Assembly: GCF_033807575.1 (NCBI RefSeq)
Contig: NC_084707.1
Span: forward strand, 16,354,550 to 16,418,549
Length of the DNA stretch: 64,000 bases
Reading direction: 5' to 3'
DNA from: Cydia pomonella
Lineage: Eukaryota; Arthropoda; Insecta; Lepidoptera; Tortricidae
The position numbers were made by a program, and so were the translations under genes. The notes beneath the pieces are model-generated. The model had not been told where the DNA came from and did no database searches. It saw only the letters and a program-made list of their open reading frames with translations. Positions 1-11,089 of this stretch are shown piece by piece. Position 1 is the first letter of the stretch. Every line of letters begins with the position of its first letter.

Positions 1-169
1 TACAAGTCCTGTAAACTTTAGCTCAACCTTAAATATTTTTGCTCTTTAGTCCCTTATATTTACATGCGTAAAGCTACTTCCAATACTATTAAAGTCTTCA
101 ATCATTACATTGGCATCAACACTGTTATAGTAGAGCAACGTTATATATCTTTGACGATATCATTTTGAG

Positions 170-1690
170 ATATGTATAATGACCGACTGTAGACCGAAGA
201 GCGAAGTGACCGAAGAGAGTATCGACCGAAGTACGAAGCGACCGAAGAGCGAAGCGACCAAAAGGAGCAAAGCAACCGAAGAACCAAATGACCGAAGCAT
301 TATAACCTCGACACTTAAAATGAAGCACATATAGCCTCGACGCTGCGGAAATGGAGGCCTCGATACGATTATTGTGGAATTGTATAGTACATATAACTTA
401 AAGTGCGGCATATATCTTCGTCACTGCGACAGCGGATCCCTTGACACAATTATTGTGGAGTAATGATAGCATCCTCACTATGACGTGGGGCAAACTTAGC
501 CTTAACACTACGACAGCAGAGCCCTCGACACAATGATTGTGGAGTAATGATAGCTTCCTCACTATTAAAGTGGGGTACATATAGCCTCGACGCTGTGAAA
601 GCGGAGCCCTCGACACAATATTGTGGAGTAATGATAGCCTCTTCACTATTAAAGTGGGGCAAATATGGCTTCAACGCTGTGAAAGCGGAGCCCTCGACAC
701 AATGACTGTGGAGTAATGATAGCCTCTTCACTATTAAAGTGGGGCAAATATAGCTTCGACGCTGTGAAAGCGGAGCACTCGACACAATGGTTGTGGAGTA
801 ATGATAGCCTCATCACTATTAAAGTGGGGCAAATATAGCTTCAACGCTGTTAAAGCGGAGCCCTCGACACAGTGATTGTGGAGTAATGATAGCCTCATCA
901 CTATTAAAGTGGGGCAAATATAGCTTCGACGCTGTTAAAGCGGAGCCCTCGACACAATGGTTGTGGAGTAATGATAGCCTCATCACTATTAAAGTGGGGC
1001 AAATATAGCTTCAACGCTGTTAAAGCGGAGCCCTCGACACAATGATTGTGGAGTAATGATAGCCTCTTCACTATTAAAGTGGGGCAAATATAGCTTCGAC
1101 GCTGTTAAAGCGGAGCCCTCGACACAATGGTTGTGGAGTAATGATAGCCTCATCACTATTAAAGTGGGGCAAATATAGCTTCGACGCTGTTAAAGCGGAG
1201 CCCTCGACACAATGATTGTGGAGTAATGATAGCCTCTTCACTATTAAAGTGGGGCAAATATAGCTTCGACGCTGTTAAAGCGGAGCCCTCGACACAATGG
1301 TTGTGGAGTAATGATAGCCTCATCACTATTAAAGTGGGGCAAATATAGCTTCGACGCTGTTAAAGCGGAGCCCTCGACACAATGGTTGTGGAGTAATGAT
1401 AGCCTCATCACTATTAAAGTGGGGCAAATATAGCTTCGACGCTGTTAAGGCGGAGCCCTCGACACAATGATTGTGGAGTAATGATAGCCTCATCACTATT
1501 AAAGTGGAGCAAATATAGCTTCGACGCTGTGAAAGCGGAGCCCTCGACACAATGGTTGTGGAGTAATGATAGCCTCTTCACTATTAAAGTGGGGCAAATA
1601 TAACCTCGACGCTATGAAAGCGGAGCCCTCGACACAATGATTGTGGAGTAATGATAGCCTCTTCACTATTAAAGTGGGGCAAATATAGTA
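170..1690. repeat. 85-bp tandem satellite array with degenerate short-repeat edge
   Basis: From about 445 to 1690 the sequence is a head-to-tail array with an 85-bp period: the phrase CTATTAAAGTGGGGC recurs at 901, 986, 1071 and 1156. About fourteen to fifteen units are present. Units differ at a few fixed places (CATCAC or CTTCAC, ATGGTTG or ATGATTG), and some neighbouring units alternate between the two forms, which hints at a dimeric higher order. The left edge (181-300) is a looser array of GACCGAAGAGCGAAG-like words. Long open frames run through the array on the minus strand in all frames; they follow from the repeat and I do not regard them as genes. Confidence 0.93.
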
Positions 1691-1699
1691 CCATGTCGA

Positions 1700-3279
1700 C
1701 ATCTCATTTATAAGAAAATATTTATTTAATATGTGTTTTAATTTTGAACTATTAATTAATGTGCATTATAAAATTACATTAAAACTTTAATCAACACAGT
1801 TAATACCGATTTTCTGTTTGATGAATATCTTGTTGCACAGTAAACCTAAGCTTCTAAGTACTCACGGAAAGGAGAATTATTATTAGACGGAGTCCACAAT
1901 ATTACACAAATCAAGTATATCTTTCCATAATATATTTCATTTTAAAATTATATTATATTATGTTAATCAAAGCTGTCTAATAATAACAAAGCGGGTAACT
2001 AACTGATGATCAAATTTAGGTGGCGACCACATCGATTGGACCCAAGACTCGACGATACCGCGATGTCCGATTAAAGCCTACTACCTAATCCGTCATGATC
2101 CATACGATAGATTCACTATGGCCCTCATATGGGGCATGGGGCGCACGGTATCGGAGCACGCATAGCACGTCCCGTTTGTATACGTCGATTAATGGCATTA
2201 AACACTTTAAACTGTCAGTCAGACTAAATAGTCTTCTCTTCCAATGTCTTATAGATTGTGTATTGATTGACATTACTCCTGTATATTTATACCTATAGGT
2301 ATCCTCATAAGACGCTCATTAAACTTGTTGGTACTGTGTATGTCCATTTGCATAAAAACGCGTTTTGTTATCATTCATAGGCACTTATTACCAATCGGCA
2401 AGGATTACCATTGTTATCTGTTTTATTGTATGGTAGGGTAGATCGGACATGGTAAAAGCCGCTGTCGTGAAACGATTACCTAGTATATATTAACTTTATT
2501 CAGATATGGTTTGTATATTTAAATCTGTACGCGAAAGCATCTCGTAAAAAAAAATTGTGAGTGAACATTGCATTTTATGCAATCATAAAATGAAATCTAA
2601 ATAATATTATATTAGTAAATAATACTATAATAGTACGTATTACAATTATTTAAAGTTCAAATTGTAATCTATTTGTAGCCCCATACTTATTTTTTCCGTA
2701 ATTTATTTATTCAAAAAAGAAGGTAGTTGTAGTAAGTGATTTCGTATGAACGTAAAAATTACTTGCTTGATTTCTTAGGTAATAAGTTTATTACGCTAAA
2801 CGAATATACCTACAATTTCAAATTGAAAGTTTAACTGCCATGTATTGTAAGTATGGCAAACGAGACTAGACTTGCCGAGCTGAATAAACATAAATTTTTC
2901 GTTCGAGGGTACGGCGGTCGGCAGTTCAAATAATGTTTTGATTCTATACTTCTTATTCAGCGCACAATAAACATTAATCGAAACACAATTAGGTACACAT
3001 ATTTAGAGGAACACTATTTTGGCGAAAATACGTGTGACTCGGACTAACACAAAAACATGTAATGAGTACTGGAGGAGCGATGTTGAAGCAGGAACGCAAC
3101 GTAGCGAGTGAGAGGGACAGCGCGAACTTGTTTTTTAAATACTATAATGTCTAAAATGTGTGACTTGGACTGCACGATAACGTGTACTGCTGCTAGTAAA
3201 TTATATTTGTTGTCTTGGATTTGGATACGAAGTATAATACGAAATAGCCTTTGTAATTATTACTATTATTAACGTCTTC
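1700..3279. other. AT-rich intergenic stretch, no gene recognised
   Basis: No convincing coding exon or repeat boundary was found. At 2095-2298 open frames exist on both strands, but neither shows a recognisable domain or splice context. Confidence 0.4.
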
Positions 3280-3612
3280 TTCTTCTTCCTCGCGTTGTCC
3301 CGGCATTTTGCCACGGCTCATGGGAGCCTGGGGTCCGCTTGACAACTAATCCCAAGATTTGGCGTAGGCACTCGTTTTTACGAAAGCGACTGCCATCAGA
3401 CCTTCCAACCCAGAGGGTAAAAACTAGGCCTTATTGGGATTAGTTCGGTTTCCTCACGATGTTTTCCTTCACCGAAAAGAAACTGGTAAATATCAAATAA
3501 TATATTGTACATAAATTCCGAAAAACTCATTGGTACGAGCCGGGGCTTGAGCCTTGAACCCTCGACCTCCGGATTGCAAGTCGCACGCTCTTACCGCTAG
3601 GCAACCAGCGCT
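3280..3612 (-). repeat. tRNA-derived SINE, copy 1
   Basis: Read on the minus strand, the element starts at about 3612 with a tRNA-like head: an A-box-like TAGCGGTAAGAGCG, then a B-box region near 3550. A tRNA-unrelated body follows and ends in a CTT/TTC-rich tract near 3285. A second copy at 18002-18345 matches over nearly its whole length. The B box here is damaged (GGTTCAAGGCT against GGTTCAAACCC in the other copy), so this copy is probably inactive. Confidence 0.85.
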
Positions 3613-4797
3613 ACATTACTTATTATTAAGCTAAATATTTACATAAATTAAGTTTCCAGTTTCCAGCCTTTGCTACTACTATTAGGAAACTAAATCCCAA
3701 ATTCTTGACTAATTTACTCGTTAAATTATAAATGATAATCTTCCACCCCTTGTTTCTTTCTAATAAGTACATTAACAACTTTTATTAAAGTATTTTTACA
3801 CAATACCTACACCGTTTAGAAACTGTTTCTAAGTCTCCACGTATTCGCAAATGCCCATAGTTTTGCTGGCCACTAACTAGGTTATTTTAGTTTTTTTTTA
3901 CTAAAACAAAACGTTTATCATTGCTGATTGTTTTAATTATCTCGTCTCGCTACGAGCCGGCGTCGAGGTGCTACGTAGCTACGAGTCCATAAATCTGTCT
4001 CACGTTATTAACGTTCTTTCCCAACAGCCCGCAGTCTCCTAAATATATATCATATGTTTTTAATTAGTCCCTCAGTCAAACCTTTATTTATATTTTTTTA
4101 TTCCCAAGCTGGGTCATAATCCATAAATATCTTGTTGATAAATAATCATGAACAATACCGACAATAAACGAAGCCGTATTACAAACAAAGCTAGGTACTT
4201 ATGATTTTGTAGCACTACTCAGTCAAGAAAAGGGGTTGTCAGTGGCGTAGTATTTTAATCTCATTATTTTATTAAGAAGCACAACCAAGACTCTTGAATC
4301 CACAGTAAAAAATGTTTTACTTAACTTTTGTTCAACGCTCACCAGTTAATGAGCCCTTGGAAATATGATATTACGTTTGAAAAGGCTGAACTGAGGGAAC
4401 CAGGCCTTTTTTTACGCTAAAGGCCGCGATTTATTTTACTGTTTCATGGTGCGCGCCGACTCCCCCTTTCCTCGTTATTCATTTCCAGTTATCACATTTA
4501 TTCGAACCCTTGTACTGTCACGAAATTCATTAAATAAATTTTATAAAATGTAAATCCGAATATTATGCAACGCTAAGCAAAATACAGGCAAATTGCTTTA
4601 AATTAATATTATGAATATTGAACAGTCTTAATTAAATAATAGCACTGAAGTTACATTATCCTGGCTTAATTTATTCGTTAAATTATACGAGTAGATGGTA
4701 ATCTTCAATCAAGATAATTAGCCATTTTCTAAACTTAAAGCTAACTTATAAAATATTCTGCATTATAATGAAATCAAATGTTTAAAATAATAGTGAC
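3613..4797. other. AT-rich intergenic stretch, nothing recognised
   Basis: The stretch holds scattered poly-A/T and AT-rich sequence without a supported exon or a complete repeat. Confidence 0.4.
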
Positions 4798-5011
4798 TTA
4801 CCAGGTCTACAAAACACTGGTTCCAATATCTACAATCCTTAGTCGCGCACTGTGTTCGTGAAGGTTGGCATCGCGAGCTATACAAATCCAGGGTATCCTG
4901 ACGAGCGCGTCGCGTAGGCAACGGGCCGCTACTGCCGTGCCGCCGAGCCTCCGAACCTCCGAGCCACCCCGCCCGCTTCCTGCCAAAGCTGCTAGCTGTC
5001 GTATCCGACAC
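4798..5011 (-). CDS. Candidate first coding exon, unknown product
   Basis: This minus-strand frame of about 71 residues starts MSDTTASSFGRKRAG and runs to a perfect splice donor (CTG|GTAAGT) at 4797. It is much more GC-rich than its surroundings. It encodes a basic stretch with RR, RKR and RRAR sites and then a cysteine-containing end (CRYWNQCFVDL). I do not recognise a family. Partner exons at lower coordinates could not be identified. It could equally be a non-coding first exon or a chance open frame next to a GC-rich island. Confidence 0.27.
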
Positions 5012-5320
5012 TCACTAAACGCATCGCTTCAATAAACCAGCATAAAGCGTGACCACAATTCCATAACGGCTAGGCGTGGTTGGAGATCATAATTATAATG
5101 GATAGCGTAAGATGAAATGCTTAGTGTTAGATAAGAACAAAAACTCAGCCGTGACGCAGAGCTAGGAAAACTGTGTCGACCTAAGGGAATCTCCTAGCTT
5201 GCTATTTACAACCCACTCTGTTTCACCCTGACATGGCGTCCGTGAATCACTGCACAAAAGAGAAAAAAATCATTTGAAAATTAATGCTGTTTCGCACCAA
5301 CCTGGTTACTACGACTTTTA

Positions 5321-5760
5321 CTTTTCACCTCAGCAGCTGGAACGAGCCTACTTTCGTCACTCCACGAAGTGACGAAAGCGCGACTTTCATCATTCCAGGG
5401 AGTGAGACAAAGTAGCTTTTTAATTTAGTGAAGGCCATGAATACAGGAATATTTCTAGAAGCTTTCGTCATAATGATGATGCCTTTCGTTCATGAATGTA
5501 AATAAATGTGGTTAACTTTACTTAATGTTGATTTTTTTTTACCTTAAATATGTTCTCACTACTGAGGTGAAAAGTTGTATGTGACACACGAGAGCAAAAT
5601 TATTTTACATCTCGTGGTTTTGAGTCCCTCGCTATGCTCAAGATTCTAACTTAGAATCACTCGCTTCGGTCGTGATTCAATTATAGAATCTTTCGCTTAC
5701 TTGGGACTCAAAATCAACACTCGCAAGAAAAGCCAACTTTCCTCTTTTGTTGGACAAATA
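5321..5760. repeat. Dispersed repeat with inverted CTTTTCACCTCA ends
   Basis: ACTTTTCACCTCA near 5320 and its inverse TGAGGTGAAAAGT near 5565 bracket a block with internal inverted phrases such as CACTCCACGAAGTG. The adjoining 5570-5755 block, with TCACTCGCTTCGGTCGTGA, resembles common lepidopteran dispersed DNA. No coding content was seen. Confidence 0.5.
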
Positions 5761-6069
5761 ACTATTTAATACTCCTCGTCATGCCTACGGCTTTCAATAC
5801 TGTCGTTTTTTGGCACGAGTCAAAGGACCGGCAATACCTAGTGCGTTGCGTCGCGATTGAATGCGCAAGCAGTGTGTAGCCATAGCGATTACAGAGAGCA
5901 ACATAGCGGCAGACCGAGGAACAGCATGAGGAGCTTAGTTTACGCTTACACGAATAAATGAACAAAATGAAATGAAAAAAATTACTTCACTTTGACTTTA
6001 ACTTTGACTTATAGATGACCTGTAAAAGAAACATAAACCGGCCAAGAGCATGGCGGGTCATGCTCAGTG

Positions 6070-6330
6070 CAGGGTTCCGTAGTTACCCGTCCGTAAAAAT
6101 AGGCCGCCTTGAACGATCAGTGGGTATCCTGTACATAAGAAGCAATGTACATTGTGCAACGAGGGGGGTAAGTAAAATTTTGTATACGAGGGTGGTTATT
6201 TATAAAGACCCGAGTTTGCAATATTCTTACCCCTGGAGTTACACACAATGTTTTTCATCAGTCATCACACTTGCGAAGAAAGAACATATCAAACATTCGT
6301 CCGCCATTTTGTAATTTCTTGACAGGTTCG
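6070..6330 (+). repeat. Dispersed repeat also present at 25375-25640
   Basis: The block around GACCCGAGTTTGCAATATTC, ACACACAATGTTTTTCATCA and CATTCGTCCGCCATTTTGTA recurs almost word for word at 25435-25570. It is a dispersed family; its ends cannot be defined from two copies. Confidence 0.7.
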
Positions 6331-6569
6331 CATCGAGGGCACAGACCTATTCGGCATTCAGCCACGATTGAAAATTATGTAACAATATTTTAAACTGCTG
6401 TTAAAATAATCAAATTATTTAATTTTAAACATACTTAAACAAAAATATTAAATTATAAACGTCAATATTTTAAAAGTGAAACTCATTTATGCTACTTGGT
6501 TTGTATAAATAAGTGACATCATTTTTAAAAAAAGCTATAGCTCCCTAGGGAGTTATAGGTTTTATTTCA

Positions 6570-7311
6570 CAGTCCATAACTCCCGCGAGGACAAAACAGG
6601 CTTTTGTCCTTCAGTACACCTGCATGAAATAAGAACTTTTTCAAGTGTGATGAAATAGTACATTTCGATGCTAGTGCGGAAAGTATGTAATTAATTAAGA
6701 AGAGCCGTAGGCGAGTGGCAAGACTCGGGACGAGTGAAGAATGACATTTCCGCACGTGTAGCGAACGACGTTTTTTAATACAGTTGCGAAAAAATAAGAA
6801 AAACAACAAGTACTTCTTTTTATGCATGTACTATAAGACAGAAACAATTGTAAATATAAAATATTATACTATTATTACCTAAGTATCGTTATTTACGATT
6901 ATTTGTGTATCGTATATTTAAATTGTATACAAACAATATCGAATGTTGCATTTGGAAACTTAAAACATTCTTGCGGTAAGAAAAAACGCCTCTGCTTTGA
7001 CAGGCGTTTCGGCAGTTATTTCGTTCCATTCAGTTAACATATTAAGAACGGTTTTTCAATATTCAATATTAAAAAATAAAAGTGTTATAATGATGAAGAG
7101 GTAAGTAATAATATATGATTATTTTTACATTAACAGTGGGTTTTTATGTTGATTACGACTTTTAAAGGAAACTAACATTAACACTCATCAATAAGTAGTC
7201 ATGAATTGAAACGCGTGGAAAAGTAAAAAGTACTAGTTCGCGAAATCCAACTTTCCGCACGCTAAACAGCTACGTAAAATAGCACTTTTTGAGCAACTGT
7301 ATTAAAAAATA
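6570..7311. repeat. Inverted-repeat element, TTTTTTAATACAGTTGC ends
   Basis: TTTTTTAATACAGTTGCG near 6771-6790 is mirrored by GCAACTGTATTAAAAAA near 7292-7308. The flanking 6640-6770 segment carries the repeated word TTCCGCACG, also found near 7253. I read this as a decayed non-autonomous DNA element. Confidence 0.45.
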
Positions 7312-7455
7312 TTTTTATGTTACTAACTGCACCAACAGAACCAGTGATGTATAAGGCAGATAAGACGATGCGCTAGGATGGATGCAGCATACTCAAGTGT
7401 GCACATATAAGTTAAGTGTTGTTTTTTTTTTTATTGTAACAAATATTATATAGGT

Positions 7456-7482
7456 ACTGTGAAGGTTGGAAACCTTCACAGT
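7456..7482. repeat. Perfect short hairpin
   Basis: ACTGTGAAGGTT and its exact inverse AACCTTCACAGT are separated by three bases (GGA). No T-run or gene end nearby gives it an obvious role. Confidence 0.6.
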
Positions 7483-7555
7483 CTCATGAGAGATAACTGG
7501 CAACGATTATTTGAATTCAGAACTATCGCCCTGCTGAAGGAATAAAGATCTGCAG

Positions 7556-7592
7556 GCGATTCACTAGTGATTATATGCTCTTTGGCGATTCA
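7556..7592 (+). mobile_element. Micro-insertion, copy 1, with 8-bp flanking duplication
   Basis: GCGATTCA occurs at 7556-7563 and again at 7585-7592; the 21 bases between are C followed by the 20-base word TAGTGATTATATGCTCTTTG. The duplication extends to 9 bp if the last G is assigned to the target. The same 20-base word occurs at 10691-10710 and 49921-49940 in the same orientation. The arrangement looks like a very short mobile insertion with a target-site duplication. Confidence 0.65.
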
Positions 7593-7639
7593 TTCGAAAA
7601 GAGGCAAGCATCTGAGTTACTCCATAGTTGTATTGTGTT

Positions 7640-7725
7640 GTTTGAAGAAAATATATATATATATATTTATTATGAAATAAAATCATTTTCATTTTCATTT
7701 TTCATTTTCATTATCAGAATCTACC
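7640..7725 (+). repeat. (TA)n and (TTTTCA)n simple repeats
   Basis: A short TA run (7650-7663) is followed by repeated ATTTTCATTTTCA words after GAAATAAAATCA. Such tails are often the 3' end of non-LTR elements, but no coding part precedes it here. Confidence 0.6.
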
Positions 7726-7969
7726 TGGAGCGTTTACATTCCCCACCTCAGATAGACCGTATCTCTTTTACAGTACATACGTAATTTGAAAGTTTTTTTT
7801 TGTTATATATGCAGGCAGATGTAAATTTGAGTTTAAAGTAAAGAGTATTTAATTTGGAATATTTTTAGAGTACATAGTATAGTAAAGGGAATATGCCTAC
7901 TACTATTGTTTTTATTGTCAGTGTCGTAGTGCACAATTTTGTCGACGTAACTGATTTATACCTATATCC

Positions 7970-8080
7970 ATGCCAAATTTCAGCATTCTAGCACTAACGA
8001 TCACTGAGCAAAGCCGCTGACGGACAGGCAGACGGATATGGTGAAACTATAAGGGTTCCTAGCCTACGGAACCCTGAAAA
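7970..8080 (+). repeat. Dispersed repeat ending in GGTTCCTAGCCTACGGAACCC
   Basis: The words TTTCAGCATTCTAGCACTAACGA, GACGGACAGGCAGACGG and TAAGGGTTCC occur in order, as in 18740-18845. The GGTTCC...GGAACC part forms a short hairpin. This is a common lepidopteran dispersed family. Confidence 0.75.
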
Positions 8081-8559
8081 AGCCACAAATTAAAGAAAAC
8101 TTTTCTCATGTATAATTCCCGCTCATCGATTGGTCCTAAATCCTAATTTAATTTTTCACCCTAACAAAAAATAACCAGTGAACACACGTAAAAAACCTAC
8201 ATTTTTGGCCAAGAACGACTAATTTAATATCGTGTTTTTGAATACTTTAGTAGAACTCTATTTGTACTTTTTCTGAAATCTAGAACACCGCCAAAATATA
8301 CCTTACATGCGTTTCTCTACTCTACGTTACTATTCTTGTTCAATATAAAAACTGAACAAACTAATCCTTATTTTAGTTGTACTAAGCAGAAATGTCTGCA
8401 AGTGATATTTCAAGTTTTTAATTAAAGGAAAAATTGCCGGTGCTAGAATTTGAATCTTGCCCGAAGCGGTGATCTTTTTATAACTTAAAATGCATGGTTA
8501 TTTTTTAACAGTTACTGTGGCAGTGACAGTTCCATGAAATAAACTTGAACCAACTGAAT

Positions 8560-8930
8560 AATTTATGCACCCTGCACGGCTTAAATCAGCCGTTTCCCAC
8601 TTCCCGTAAAGTCTTTTGGCATCTGTGGGCTAAACCGGCAGATAAAGTCTATTCGCCTGTAAACTGGAATAGGGGATCTTATTCTTATTGCTAACCGATT
8701 CTGATTGCAAGAGGAGCCCTGAAAAACCGGTATACTTAAGAGCGCTCCCGCCTACTACGCATAGTTTGTATCATATTTCAGCTACACTGGTTCTCCTGGA
8801 CTCGCTGAACAATGGGAACATAACCTCATGCGGGATTACCGTCTTTGAGGGCACCTCGGGCCCGCACCCACTGAAGCCATTTAAACCGGCTAAATAATCA
8901 CCCTCTTGTTTGTAGGGGTTTGTACGCATT
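8560..8930. other. Unassigned block, possible old retroelement piece
   Basis: Higher-GC sequence containing CATCTGTGGGCTAAACCGGCAG and CTCGCTGAACAATGGGAACA. In one plus frame a fragment LAEQWEHNLMRDYR can be read, but stops follow. I cannot assign a family; it has the look of a decayed coding repeat. Confidence 0.25.
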
Positions 8931-9450
8931 TCAGTTTCAAGGAGGACTAATCAGAATATCAAGACTGATATTGAGATGAGTCGTCGAAAAGGTTCCAAAC
9001 TTACGTTATTTTCCTTATTTGAAACTTCTTACTTAATATCTTTAATGAAGAACGAAATTTTAAATTTTCAAATATATCCTTTTATTTCTTGTATTTTTCC
9101 CGGTAATGACCAAGACCTTTAAAAAAAAATCGCATTAACTTATACATTTATTTTTACAGCAGTTACTCAAATGCATCCCAAAGCAGGCTGACGCAACTAG
9201 GAACAAAATAAGTTTTGTATGGAACTTGTTTCGCAAATCTTTGCCAACGAAGAAAAATAAAACGTCAGTGCTATTTATTCTGTCAAGTTTACATCAAGTC
9301 AACTGTCAGCCTAATTGTTTTATTTGTTAGGAAGGCTTCAATGTTTTGTTCGGGTATTTCGTGCAATTTCTTTATTATTTAGTGAAAATATCGAAAATAG
9401 TGAACCGTGATCAGAGTAAAGAGCGACTTTGTTACAATACCACCGAGAAA

Positions 9451-10360
9451 ATGGTTTACTAAGTGTGAAATATGTGGCAAGCGAGCCACGAAAAAAGGGA
9501 TTTTATGGCGAAATTTCCCTTGGATAAAGACCGGTACGTATTGCTTTAGATACTTTTGACCTTATTTTGGTGCAGCAGGCTTGAAACACATCGAAAATTT
9601 GATATTTTATATTATTTTTAGTTGTGAACTAGGGATGTACTAAAACTATCGATAATTGTATGTTTACTTGTATATCAGTGTAAGTAATTAAATAAAATAT
9701 GTAAAATTTCCTGAGAACTTGCATGCAATATGACACAAAATTATTTCGTCGAAGATTTTCAAATTATCTATCATCTATGCATTAATGGTCATTATTTGAC
9801 ATAATTTTTTTAAATTAATCACTCTTTTTGTGATCAATAAAAAATATTATACGACATTAATACACAAATTGACTTAATCCCATAGGAAGCTCAATAAGAT
9901 ATGTGTTGTGGGTACTTAGACAACGATATATACATATAAATACATAGAAAACACACATGACTCAGGAACAAATACGCATCACACAAATAAATGCCCGTAC
10001 CAGGATTTGAACCTGGGACCATCGGCTTCATAGGCAGGGTTACTGCCCAGTAGGCCAGACCGGTTCTCATGATTAACAGACATATAAATACATAAAAAGT
10101 TAGAGCATTGATAAAGGGTTGTTGATAACTGGATGCCGAAAAACATGATTTATAGATGCATATTAGCGCTAAATAATCAGTTGATCATCTCATTAGCAAA
10201 TACTTGGAATATAAGCTGTAGATAAAGTCATATTTGTCCAAGGCTGTATGTTTTCAGATGCAGGCAGTGGGTCAAATTTGTTGGGAACGAAGACCTGACG
10301 ATACATCTTCCCATAGAAACGTAATATTTATTGAAACATGTATGTGCAGAACATTTTGAA
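9451..10360 (+). pseudogene. Broken THAP-type C2CH zinc-finger gene (N-terminal domain)
   Basis: The THAP domain binds DNA through a C-x(2-4)-C-x(35-53)-C-x(2)-H zinc module. Here exon 1 (9451-9537) encodes CEICG...WRNFP. After a donor at AC|GTATTG and an acceptor at TTTTCAG|A (10258), exon 2 encodes CRQWVKFVG...HVCAEHF. All four metal ligands are present with 49 codons between the second and third, and the conserved Pro, Trp and Phe are in place. Two lesions disable it. The natural start ATGGTTTAC is out of frame by one extra base with the rest of exon 1, and an in-frame TAA lies at 10322-10324, just before the last Cys-x2-His. A SINE sits in the intron. It may derive from a host THAP gene or from a P-element-like transposase; no catalytic domain was found downstream. 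Confidence 0.6.
9857..10068 (-). repeat. tRNA-headed SINE in the THAP pseudogene intron
   Basis: On the minus strand a tRNA-like head starts at about 10068 (GGTCTGGCCTACTGGGCAG as A-box region, then B box GGTTCAAATCC at about 10005). The typical body follows with GCATTTATTTGTGTGATG, TCCTGAGTCATG and a tail ending near 9857. A fragment of the same tail lies at 15175-15235. Confidence 0.88.
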
Positions 10361-10690
10361 AATAAAGCTTTAATTATTAATTCGGGTCCACATTAAGCCC
10401 GACCAGATATTAGTCCACTCAAAGAACTATCCACTATATAACATACAACTTAAATGTGGACTCGATGCTAACCTGATTTCGAGTACAAATCTGTAGACAG
10501 GAGCCTATGTTTCAACCCTCCCCATTTTATCGATATCGATAAGAATCGCAAGCGTGTAGCGTACTACACTATTTAAATCGGTTATGTTGGTATTATGGGT
10601 CCTTGACAGTTCTTTGTCGTAGATTTTGGTAATGATTTGCGGAACAAACTGAGTCCACTCGCTAGCATGGAAGTCCCGTCTCTTAAAACG

Positions 10691-10710
10691 TAGTGATTAT
10701 ATGCTCTTTG
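10691..10710 (+). mobile_element. Micro-insertion word, copy 2
   Basis: An exact copy of TAGTGATTATATGCTCTTTG, preceded by ACG and followed by TCCCAAAG. Unlike the other two copies, no clear flanking duplication can be seen: the eight bases before the insertion, TCTTAAAA, match TCCCAAAG at only five of eight positions. Confidence 0.5.
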
Positions 10711-11089
10711 TCCCAAAGTACGACGACTCTACGGCTATCAACTATAGAAGGAGAAAAATATAAGTGCGACTAGTTCGAAGGTAAGTATATGTAACATAAA
10801 AAATACATGCGCACATTTTTTTTAATACCCACCCTCATTGAAAATATGTTACATTTTTTAGTCAGTTTGTATCAGTTGTATATACTTTTCGAGAAAAGGA
10901 TTGTGTAAAGTATTCGTTCTTACCAAGAATTCTAGCGCGCTTGGTGCCCGTAAGTTGCAGAGGCACGTACGATATAAAACTTCCCTGTGTCACTTGGAGA
11001 CTATTGAATTTGAAATAAAAAGCTAGTACGCGATAACAAGGATTTCTTCTCTAAGTGGATTTCTTCAACTTTTTCAATATGCTAGGACC

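Noticed and set aside
440..1690. CRISPR array
   Set aside because: The repeats are contiguous 85-bp units without unique spacers, in a eukaryotic setting.
450..1700. Minus-strand protein genes in the left array (for example 450-785, 1329-1550)
   Set aside because: The frames are periodic translations of the 85-bp satellite and recur in all three frames.
3540..3612. tRNA gene
   Set aside because: Has A/B-box-like promoter words but no cloverleaf, and continues into a repeated body found again at 18002; a SINE head. The same applies to 9990-10068, 18270-18345 and 24950-25035.
7546..7575. Resemblance to a cloning-vector polylinker (CTGCAGGCG ... ATTCACTAGTGATT)
   Set aside because: The match is broken (no NotI/EcoRI part) and is explained by the GCGATTCA duplication plus a 20-base word that also occurs at 10691 and 49921 in unrelated contexts.
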